The notes beneath the pieces were generated by a model, which had not been told where the DNA came from, made no database searches, and was given only the letters and a program-made list of their open reading frames with translations. Below, in pieces: positions 8,801 through 14,790 of a DNA stretch of 26,877 bases (positions are counted from its first letter, which is position 1; each line of letters starts with the position of its first letter). The position numbers and the translations under genes were made by a program. Origin of the DNA: CAYZMH01 sp964479445 (GTDB taxonomy: Bacteria > Bacteroidota > Bacteroidia > Bacteroidales > GCA-2748055); assembly GCA_964479445.1 (NCBI GenBank), contig CAYZMH010000048.1, forward strand, positions 1-26,877. Direction: 5' to 3'.

Positions 8801-8950
8801 CGCGGTGTTGGGATGTTTTTCGTACACCAGTTTGCCATCGTTCCCGGGATAGACCAGGGAGGACTCTGGTTGTCCGAAAACACCGGCAGCAGTGAGCCAA
8901 AGGCAGCATACTGTCAACGTTGCGAAAAGGTGGTTGGGTGCATCTTTCAT
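5885..8950 (-). CDS. Secreted beta-helix multidomain protein with T9SS sorting domain (lyase-like)
   Basis: From the ATG at 8950 (MKDAPNHLFATLTVCCLW) the 1021-residue protein starts directly with a signal peptide ending GVFGQ; upstream in-frame ATGs at 8965 and 9058 give less standard leaders. Order of domains: right-handed parallel beta-helix of pectate-lyase-superfamily type (about 40-560), including DDGRHDYVLGPRIPGPNV (387-404), a motif recalled from many Bacteroidota beta-helix proteins; a fibronectin III domain (567-656); a carbohydrate-binding-like beta-sandwich ending GNRHLTVQQEDMVLDPHLFG (660-767); a discoidin/F5-8C-like domain (780-928); and a T9SS type A domain starting ARIYPNPTDG (940-1021). 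The context next to GH105 suggests a polysaccharide lyase or carrier of that activity, but I cannot identify catalytic residues. Confidence 0.72.
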   Translation of the reverse strand: MKDAPNHLFATLTVCCLWLTAAGVFGQPESSLVYPGNDGKLVYEKHPNTAESNADNLMIDYSHCGFMGGGVAIPDVPVKVTLYPQFGDDQERIQAAIDYVSGLEPDAQGYRGAVLLKAGSYELGNALLSQSDALQIRKSGVVLRGEGQGSDGTVLTSSFEVKHQMIATRPQRPSAGQSDKTRISDSYVGSGVHGFHVEDASGYSVGDTIFVRFTPNQTWLDETYANAYMGDGDIDWDTDTYTLNYERIITHVEQDSIAIHSPVIMPMQDKYGGGEIVKLTYPEPRLNRVGVENMRLVGTGITPSCLADNPNRLKTAVHFSYTENSWIRQITVLHTSNSLFKMWDSHHNTIEDCASIEPLGPKRAGYRYTFYFDAASSHNFCQRTYTDDGRHDYVLGPRIPGPNVFLDGVSERGGTQGPHQRLATGTLFDNLKMESMIALEHRNGSGSGHSWAGVQSTLWNTESPSIICDAPAGHLNYAIGNTGNEVLSWYVDNTQAGVYRGYYDSHGTHVAPRSLYLKQLEDRLGTSAVENIAISQQLEGPLYDMLQSWKGEGLLTEHNADHLASPVDLSLSDLETAEGSEFIEIQWGDAVPDETGFILERSEDGGANYTEIATLPANSVSYRDTDITQNTYHYRLKAVNETLSSGYVYLFVDMTAETLYANVTFRVNMRDITDRYEGGDVWMVDQADSMRYEMADPDADSIFEVTRTYMVGKNLVYKYAYQDGADSATHIQVESIDGPCANAEGNRHLTVQQEDMVLDPHLFGTCDVAPPPGVDITDLEGTIIIGSNEDEEWIDGEHGSGSPPGETVDMLIDNDVDTKYLVRDVYSWVEIKTNRFTRLNGYTITSANDVPSRDPRDWRLRAWNRETERWDVLHSVTDNPAWERRFMTRVWNFDNESWYDRYRLYITGINGDTQGLMQMAELGLYGEVGEYTFARDAAPAVARIYPNPTDGYMYIAWPDQTGKLTVELFDMTGKRVYHTRRETSNATPVRVTLPGLAPGIYVIKLVSGDVCHSARVVIGSR
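6530..6549. repeat. Perfect 20-bp palindrome inside a coding region
   Basis: GGTCTCCCCCGGGGGAGACC is a perfect self-complementary 20-mer lying in the linker between the carbohydrate-binding-like and discoidin-like domains of the beta-helix gene, where it encodes SPPGET. It could form a strong hairpin in mRNA, or could be coincidence from proline/glycine codons. Confidence 0.6.
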
Positions 8951-9087
8951 AAGAGAAGAATTCATTTTGTTTGAGATCCGCTGAAAATTTCCACGCCTGA
9001 TGTTCCGGGCTTTTATAAAAAAATGAAGCTGCCCGGTGAAAAGCATGATTTGTACCAACGAATATAATCTTAACCCTGTAATGAAAA

Positions 9088-9120
9088 ATTAATCATTCAT
9101 TAACCATTCCATTAATGGAT
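9088..9120. repeat. Short ATTAAT direct repeats upstream of the beta-helix gene
   Basis: Three consecutive elements, ATTAATCATTC, ATTAACCATTCC and ATTAATGGAT, follow each other with an 11-12 bp period in the 200-bp gap between the GH105 gene and the beta-helix gene. The third lies in the palindrome CCATTAATGG. They could be a regulator-binding array on one helix face; the region is AT-rich, so chance is possible. Confidence 0.3.
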
Positions 9121-9150
9121 ACCCTGTGGCGAAGAAAAACAGGAATAAGT

Positions 9151-10218
9151 TTACTGAAGTCGCAACATCGCCGTGGCAGCCCATAGCATGGCAGCCTGAC
9201 CATGGTAGTCACCGGTGATGCGCGGACGACGGAGGTAGTAGCCAACCCGCTTTTTGGCATTGGTCCACATACACACATCGATCACCTCGCCCTTTTCGTT
9301 CACAAATTCTCCGGCCAGGGCGTTCCACCCTTTCTCTACGGCTCCCTGAAAGTCACCCGGCGAAAGAATGCCAAGGTCCATCCCGGTGATCATGGCATAA
9401 AGGAACATCCCGGTACAGGAAGGCTCTGCAAAGCTATCCGGATCGTCGAGCAATTGATGCCACATCCCGTCATCGCCCTGGTATTCCAGGAGGCGCCGCA
9501 TCATGCGCCGGTAAGCGTTCACGATGGCCTCGTAGTGGGGGTGATCCACTGGAAGAACCGTCAGGAGCTCCCCCATGGCAGCAGCCCCCCAGCCGTTTCC
9601 ACGACCCCAGTAATACGGGGCATCCAGGCGATGGTAAAACAGTCCGTTGGGACGCTGCAGGCTGTCGGCATACCGGGCAATCTGCAGGGCCGCACGGTCC
9701 AGGTACAACGGGTCTCCCGTGGCCCTGTAAGCCTGTACCTGCAATGCCCCTACCATGTACATGTCATCCACCCAGAAACGTGACAACGAGGTGAGCCCGT
9801 CGGGACGCGGTGCGCTGAATTCCATGTCGGCAAGCTGCCTCCCCATGCCAAGGGCTTCCGCATTGCCCGTTTGCCGGTAAAGCTCCAGGGGCCATATACC
9901 AAATACATTAAAGTCCACATGCCCTGTACGGTATTTGCGTTTCCCTTCCAGGAACGGCTTAAAACCATGTTGGACCTGCCGCACGATCGCATCGTTACCA
10001 CTGGCCGCAGCGTAGATCAATGCGCCGTAATAGGCACATACCTTCTGGTAACGCCAGCCAAAACGGCGATCCACAATGTTAGCAGCCACGCGGTCCCCGA
10101 TCTCTTTCGGGGAGACTTCGAGATCAGGTAGTGTACGCTCCTGGCTCTTTAGAATAGTTCCCTGGAAAAGAAGTGCCAATCCAAGAACCGGGAGTAACAA
10201 GTGGGAATGTTTCATCAT
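9151..10218 (-). CDS. GH105/GH88-type unsaturated uronosyl hydrolase
   Basis: The 355-residue protein is an (alpha/alpha)6-barrel enzyme of the GH88/GH105 superfamily, which hydrates the 4,5-double bond of the unsaturated uronic acid that lyases leave on oligosaccharides, leading to its release. The GH105 hallmark RFWVDDMYMVG (148-157) carries the catalytic Asp pair, and APYYWGRGNGWGAAAMGE (200-217) is the second conserved block. A signal peptide-like segment (LLLPVLGLALLFQGTILKSQ) implies periplasmic or exported action. It begins 8 bp after the stop of the upstream 640-residue gene, so they are cotranscribed. GH105 members usually act on rhamnogalacturonan or ulvan fragments; which applies here is not decidable from sequence. 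This gene gives the strongest clue that a lyase is encoded nearby. Confidence 0.87.
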   Translation of the reverse strand: MMKHSHLLLPVLGLALLFQGTILKSQERTLPDLEVSPKEIGDRVAANIVDRRFGWRYQKVCAYYGALIYAAASGNDAIVRQVQHGFKPFLEGKRKYRTGHVDFNVFGIWPLELYRQTGNAEALGMGRQLADMEFSAPRPDGLTSLSRFWVDDMYMVGALQVQAYRATGDPLYLDRAALQIARYADSLQRPNGLFYHRLDAPYYWGRGNGWGAAAMGELLTVLPVDHPHYEAIVNAYRRMMRRLLEYQGDDGMWHQLLDDPDSFAEPSCTGMFLYAMITGMDLGILSPGDFQGAVEKGWNALAGEFVNEKGEVIDVCMWTNAKKRVGYYLRRPRITGDYHGQAAMLWAATAMLRLQ

Positions 10219-10226
10219 CGTCAGGG

Positions 10227-12149
10227 TTAAAATTTTCGTACAAGATTTTCAAAATCAAGGTACAACGATCTTCCGGCATGTGAAAAGGTCAGGGTTTCGT
10301 CTTTCTTCTCCGCTTTCACATAGGGGGCATCGTAGCGAGAGTACTCCGTATCCACCACCTCCCCGTTCAGCATAAATTCTTTCCCGTATTTCAGCGCATA
10401 CTCCCTTCCCATACTGACATACCGTAGCCTGAGCTTTCTTTCATCAAAGGAAACGGGATTCTCCATAATCCGTTCGGTGAAGGCGGCAAAGGAACCATCT
10501 TCGGCGTGCGATCCTGCCTCGGTGATCCAGAACGATTTTTTCCCTTCAAGGATCAGGTCATCCATACCTTCATCCCTGAACTTCAGCGGGGCAGATGCAA
10601 TGAACGCACAATAGGTCTCCCCCTTTTTCCCGAAGGCATAATTCCCTGTGACAAAAGCCGTGTCGAACATGGCCACCGGGAAGAACGCCCGTGTATAGTC
10701 CAGCAGGGCCGCTTCCATGATTCCTTTCCGCCGCGGCAGCTTGTAGATGGAAAGATTCACGTTTTCATCCTGCACCGAATGCGGAAAGTGTCCGTACCCA
10801 GTCCAGTAATTGGGCGATGAGGCATCGACATCCTTCTCGCGGGCCGGGTGATTGTGAAAAATGGCAAAATGGTCGTCCACATTCATTCCGAAAACGTGCT
10901 GCTGGTCTGCATAATCGCCCACCTGGTGACTCTGGACGGTATACATGGAGTAAGCATCGGTCTTGTAGGTATAGGTGTTTCCTTTCTGGATCGCCACCCC
11001 GTTATACTGGGGATTCAAAATCCTGGATACGGTGGGTTCCAGGTGCAGCCAGCGGAGGAGAAAGAAGTCCATGGACCGGAAGTCACTCACAAAGTCGTTG
11101 GTGAACATCCCGGTGTTGCGAATGTGCTTAATGGAGTTCCGGATGATGACCGGATTGGTGAATGCCTCCATGCCCCACTGCATCATCATGCTCCGGTCAT
11201 CGGTTCCGTAATACCCCTCCTCCTTCAGTTCATCCAGGTTCAGTCCGTTGCTCTGCCGGATGATGATCGTTCCGGTATCCTTTGCTATAGCCCTGAGAAC
11301 CGGTGGAAGGGTGTAGTTCCGGGTAACCATGATCCCGTACATGATGCCCGGACCGATCTTCTCACCATCACCCCAATAGTAGCGGGTCAACCCTGAAAAA
11401 TCACCATCTTTCACCCCGGTGCGGTTTTTCCGGTAGGCCCTTCCGCTTACCGAGACAAAGAGGGTATGCTGACTCTGTGCGGCCATGTCGTAAAAAAGCA
11501 GGTCCAGGACCATCTTGCATTTGGTCACCAACTCCTCATCTTCCGCAAAGTCGATCAGGTTGACCAGCGGTCCGATATCCTCCTTGTAATAAACATTGGA
11601 ATAGTACTCGATAAACCCGTACTTCCATCGCATTTCCAGCCAGTCCATGGCACGCTCTCTTGCACGCTCCATGCGTTCCTTCCCTGTAAATCCGCTCTCG
11701 TGAAAAACCCGGTCGGGATAGAGCTGCCCCACCAGGTACTCCGCCGCAGCGAAAAGGATCTGGTGGTTCTCGCTCCAGTAGCACATGGAGTTCCCGCCCG
11801 GCTCATCCCACCAGTAACGGAAGTTTAACAGGACCTCCTCGATCTTCTTTTTGTAATCTGCTGGAATCCGGTCGCCGTATTCGTAGAGGATCCTCACCAG
11901 GTTGACCAGCCGGAAATCGGAACAGTCATATTCCTGCTTTACGTACTCAAGGGTGCCGTCCAGCCGGGTCCAGTCGATGTCTGCCGAATCGTTAACCAGC
12001 GCATAATAGACCTGGTCCACCTCGATGTTGATCGGTTTTTCAGGGCGCCTGGGATAGACATAATCCTTCGGCAACTCCTGGGCCTGCATCGCCAGGGATG
12101 CCAGGATCATCACGAGAATTGCGGGGAAGGGTGTGTGGTTTCGTATCAT
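10227..12149 (-). CDS. Uncharacterised secreted protein, putative alpha-toroid polysaccharide-active enzyme
   Basis: I cannot assign this 640-residue protein to a characterised family. It has a signal peptide (MIRNHTPFPAILVMILASLAMQAQ). The first 400 or so residues are helix-rich, with blocks typical of alpha/alpha-toroid carbohydrate enzymes: NSMCYWSENHQILFAAAEYL (about 120-139) and YGFIEYYSNVYYKEDIGPLV (about 178-197), with conserved Glu, His and Tyr residues that could be catalytic. The last 240 residues are strand-rich, suggesting a beta-sandwich as in toroid polysaccharide lyases such as heparinase II/III types. It is followed 8 bp later by the GH105 gene, which consumes lyase products, so a lyase or a uronosyl-active hydrolase is a reasonable inference. 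The fold is suggested by pattern only. Confidence 0.5.
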   Translation of the reverse strand: MIRNHTPFPAILVMILASLAMQAQELPKDYVYPRRPEKPINIEVDQVYYALVNDSADIDWTRLDGTLEYVKQEYDCSDFRLVNLVRILYEYGDRIPADYKKKIEEVLLNFRYWWDEPGGNSMCYWSENHQILFAAAEYLVGQLYPDRVFHESGFTGKERMERARERAMDWLEMRWKYGFIEYYSNVYYKEDIGPLVNLIDFAEDEELVTKCKMVLDLLFYDMAAQSQHTLFVSVSGRAYRKNRTGVKDGDFSGLTRYYWGDGEKIGPGIMYGIMVTRNYTLPPVLRAIAKDTGTIIIRQSNGLNLDELKEEGYYGTDDRSMMMQWGMEAFTNPVIIRNSIKHIRNTGMFTNDFVSDFRSMDFFLLRWLHLEPTVSRILNPQYNGVAIQKGNTYTYKTDAYSMYTVQSHQVGDYADQQHVFGMNVDDHFAIFHNHPAREKDVDASSPNYWTGYGHFPHSVQDENVNLSIYKLPRRKGIMEAALLDYTRAFFPVAMFDTAFVTGNYAFGKKGETYCAFIASAPLKFRDEGMDDLILEGKKSFWITEAGSHAEDGSFAAFTERIMENPVSFDERKLRLRYVSMGREYALKYGKEFMLNGEVVDTEYSRYDAPYVKAEKKDETLTFSHAGRSLYLDFENLVRKF

Positions 12150-12263
12150 TGGCTCTGTGTTAGATGTTTTGTCGGGAAAGTTTTGCCCCGGCAGGTTGAC
12201 CTGGCGCGGAAAGCAACGGGTGCAGATGTAAGAGGATGTAAATATCGTGCAGCGGCATGGCTC

Positions 12264-13610
12264 CTATTTTATATTGAACTTAAACCATTCACTTCCCGGA
12301 CCGGCATACATGAAGGAAAACCGGAAGACGGCGATGGGAGCGATGGGAAAGGTGATCTCCAGGTACGTCCCGACTGCCGCTTTTGGAGGATCAAAAAAGG
12401 CCGATCCGAAATCATCGCCTCCGTGGCCAGCATTCACAAAGCAGGCATGCTCCAGGGCGATCCATTTGGTGTTCAGCCAGGTAAAGTGCATCCCGGCATA
12501 TGCCGAATAGTAAGCCTTCCCGTAAATCTCACCGGTGCGGAGTCCCAACACATCCGAAGATCCTTTGATGAACCGGTAGTGATCGTCTGCCGTGGTGTAC
12601 CCGGTCCGGGCCCAGGCCGATCCCTGGAGGATCCTGTTAAATGTTCTATGGTACTCCCCTTCCGCATTGAATGTATGGAAATTCCGTGCTCCCCCTAAAC
12701 CCAGGTTCATCCCGTAAGCGATCATTGCTGTATAGCCGTTCTTGCGGTGACGCTTCCTATCCACCGTACCGATGGATTCGGAAATGGTCAGGTTCAGGAA
12801 TTCATACCGTTCATAGGGGACGTGTACGTCCAGTTCCAGTTCCTCCTCTGTGAGGAGGTCGGTATTGATCTCATGGATATGGTAGCGCATGGAAAGATCC
12901 GGGGAGAACCGGTAGCGGTAATCCAGGTGCCAGGGGTTCCCGATCTCGGCATATAGCTCGATTTTGTCGTAGGGTGCCAGCATAAGGGTGCGATAGGTGG
13001 CTTCCGTGTCCCCGTCCACCTGGTTGATCTCGCGCTCGAGAAAGACCCGGGTTTCGTTTCCACGGGCATACCCCAGCCGCGTGGTCATATTCTTGTAGAG
13101 CAACTGACGCGGCAGGCCTATGCTAAAATCCCATTTCACCCCCTGGGGATTCTTCTCCCAGGCAATTTTTAGCTTCGTATTGCTGCCCAAAAAATTATCA
13201 TCCCCGGCACCCAGCCTGTAATTGTAATCATTTTCGCTGCTGTGATCGATGGTAAACAACGGGTAGAACTTTACGGCATCCAGCGCGGTGATCTTTATGA
13301 TATTTTCTTCCGCGTCCCTCTCTATCGTGTAATCTACATCGGCGAAATTACCGATGTTCCATACCCTGTTCATAGAGGTATCGACCTCCCCGTAACGCAC
13401 CCACTCCTCTTCCCCGAAAAGCAATTCATTTTTAATGATCATGTCCCAGGTGATCCAGTTCTTCTCTATCTCAATACGGTCAATCCAAACCGAATCGGAA
13501 ACACTGATGCTGTCGGACAGGGTCCATACCCGGGCCAGCAAATGCCCTGTGAAAGTCCCACAAAAAAGAAAAATAAGCAGCAGCCCGTTCCGCTTAACGC
13601 TTCGGTGCAT
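12264..13610 (-). CDS. Omp85/BamA-superfamily outer-membrane protein with a single POTRA-like domain
   Basis: From the ATG at 13610 the product is 448 residues, beginning MHRSVKRNGLLLIFLFCGTF, a usable signal peptide; ATGs at 13643 and 13688 would add non-signal residues. Residues about 40-120 look like one POTRA domain (VWIDRIEIEKNWITWDMII, then VRYGEVDTSMNRVWNIG). The rest alternates polar and hydrophobic strands consistent with a barrel (for example GARNFHTFNAEGEYHRTF and FPIAPIAVFRFSFMYAG). Omp85 proteins insert or translocate proteins or lipids across the outer membrane. It heads the minus-strand carbohydrate run, 114 bp before the next gene, which is an unusual companion for a degradation locus. 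The family assignment rests on overall pattern and is moderately secure; the role is unknown. Confidence 0.6.
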   Translation of the reverse strand: MHRSVKRNGLLLIFLFCGTFTGHLLARVWTLSDSISVSDSVWIDRIEIEKNWITWDMIIKNELLFGEEEWVRYGEVDTSMNRVWNIGNFADVDYTIERDAEENIIKITALDAVKFYPLFTIDHSSENDYNYRLGAGDDNFLGSNTKLKIAWEKNPQGVKWDFSIGLPRQLLYKNMTTRLGYARGNETRVFLEREINQVDGDTEATYRTLMLAPYDKIELYAEIGNPWHLDYRYRFSPDLSMRYHIHEINTDLLTEEELELDVHVPYERYEFLNLTISESIGTVDRKRHRKNGYTAMIAYGMNLGLGGARNFHTFNAEGEYHRTFNRILQGSAWARTGYTTADDHYRFIKGSSDVLGLRTGEIYGKAYYSAYAGMHFTWLNTKWIALEHACFVNAGHGGDDFGSAFFDPPKAAVGTYLEITFPIAPIAVFRFSFMYAGPGSEWFKFNIK

Positions 13611-13797
13611 CTCGTTTGGTAGTTTTAGCCGGACCGAAACCATATTCAGCCCGTTAACAAATATAAAACCCTGCCCCGTACATCCCATTGATAAATGTCA
13701 AGAAATGGAAGATCAGCCAGGGGAAACCTTATTATGGGCTCATTTCCGGAAAGCAGAAAGGGGGTTGTGCCGGGTCCCTGACGGGGAATCAGGCCAT

Positions 13798-13874
13798 TAT
13801 ACCATTTTCCGGATCCTGCTTCATACCATTTTCCTGTTGGTGTCTTTTACTGTTTCCCGAATCCTTTTTCATAC
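13798..13874. repeat. Imperfect 24-bp tandem repeats flanking the assembly gap
   Basis: Units of about 24 bp start at 13798, 13822, 13847 and 13870, with the shared pattern CATACCATTTTCCGGATCCT and variants. The final readable unit stops at the gap, and the pattern resumes on the other side at 13975 and runs into the 3' end of the Crp-type gene (CATACGGTTTTCCGGATCC). The gap therefore probably falls within the array. Confidence 0.55.
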
Positions 13875-13974
13875 NNNNNNNNNNNNNNNNNNNNNNNNNN
13901 NNNNNNNNNNNNNNNNNNNNNNNNNNNNNNNNNNNNNNNNNNNNNNNNNNNNNNNNNNNNNNNNNNNNNNNNNN
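13875..13974. other. Assembly gap (100 N)
   Basis: Exactly 100 N bases, the conventional placeholder for a scaffold gap of unknown size. The 27 bases immediately left of it (13848-13874) are identical to the 27 bases immediately right of it (13975-14001), which points to overlapping contig ends or a collapsed repeat rather than a genuine 100-bp gap. Confidence 0.95.
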
Positions 13975-13995
13975 TACTGTTTCCCGAATCCTTTT

Positions 13996-14574
13996 TCATA
14001 CGGTTTTCCGGATCCGGCTCAGGGTTTCCGGGGATATGCCCAGGAATGAGGCAACCTGGTAAAGCGGGGCCTGCTTCACCACTTCCGGGTATTCTGCCAG
14101 GAAACGGGCATACCGGTCATGCGCCGAATGAGTCTGGAGGAAAATGGAGCGATCCTCCATCCTGAAATAGGCACTCTCAACCAGCAGGCGCCCTACCTGT
14201 TGCCATTTCCAGTTCTGCTCATAGAGCATGTAGAGTTCCCTCCGGCTGATCACCAGCAGCTGGGAATCGGTGATCGCCTGGATGGTTTCAATAGAAGGTT
14301 TCCGCTGCACAAAGCTCTTCAAATCCACGGCGATCTCACCCGGCAGTTCGAAAAAAGTAGTGGTTTCCTTATCCTGCAGGTTATAGAACGAACGCAGGAG
14401 TCCGGTTACTAAAAATCCAAGCCGCAAAGAGATCCTTCCCGCGGAATTAAAAAATTCATTCTTTGCCAGTCTGACCGGTCGGAAAAGTGGCAATGATTTC
14501 TCCAGCTCTTCCTGCGAGAAGGGAGCAAGGGTATTCAGCAATTGTCTGAGTGAATCATACATGGTTGGGGGCAT
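13996..14574 (-). CDS. Crp/Fnr-family transcriptional regulator
   Basis: From the ATG at 14574 (MPPTMYDSLRQLL; a second ATG four codons later is equally possible) the product is 192 residues, the usual size for Bacteroidota Crp-like proteins. Residues about 20-115 form the cyclic-nucleotide-binding-type beta-roll (FRPVRLAKNEFF, then LGFLVTGLLRSFY and FFELPGEIAVDL). Residues 150-190 hold a winged helix-turn-helix with recognition segment YQVASFLGISPETLSRIR. I do not see the canonical Arg-Ser/Thr pair that contacts cAMP, so the ligand may differ or be absent. It is divergent from the GH71/99-like gene and upstream of the Omp85-led run, so it could control either; that is inference from position. 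Its last codons lie just outside the assembly gap and within a repeat, so the exact 3' end should be treated with care. Confidence 0.82.
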   Translation of the reverse strand: MPPTMYDSLRQLLNTLAPFSQEELEKSLPLFRPVRLAKNEFFNSAGRISLRLGFLVTGLLRSFYNLQDKETTTFFELPGEIAVDLKSFVQRKPSIETIQAITDSQLLVISRRELYMLYEQNWKWQQVGRLLVESAYFRMEDRSIFLQTHSAHDRYARFLAEYPEVVKQAPLYQVASFLGISPETLSRIRKTV

Positions 14575-14688
14575 TTGTCCATTAAATATACACAGAATTC
14601 TTTTGCCCCCTACAGACACCATGAAGCAATAACCGGAGATGATTCCCTGATTCAAACTAATAGATAAAATCGTGTCATTTATTATTAA

Positions 14689-14706
14689 TTAATCGCTTAT
14701 TAATCG
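14689..14706. promoter_or_regulatory. TTAATCG direct repeats in the divergent crp/glycosidase intergenic region
   Basis: TTAATCG occurs at 14689-14695 and again at 14700-14706, an 11-bp spacing, within the 216-bp region between the divergent Crp-type and GH71/99-like genes. The core resembles the ATTAATC elements upstream of the beta-helix gene. A shared regulator is possible but unproven. Confidence 0.3.
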
Positions 14707-14790
14707 GCCCATGTTATACTTCGTTACAATTCAAATCTACCAGGTCTTTTTTTATAAGAAATATACCCAATTTTAAGAACACACACATCC

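Larger units (their letters stand above)
13611..13995. other. Intergenic region between the Omp85-like gene and the Crp-type gene, including the gap
   Basis: This 385-bp stretch contains the 100-N gap and an imperfect 24-bp repeat array. It should also contain the promoter of the Omp85-led gene run, but I find no convincing TAnnTTTG element in the readable part. No gene is supported; open frames that cross the N block are artefacts. Confidence 0.5.

Noticed and set aside
13435..14062. Plus-strand open frames crossing the N block
   Set aside because: The frames run through 100 unknown bases and are antisense to the Crp-type gene, so they are assembly artefacts.
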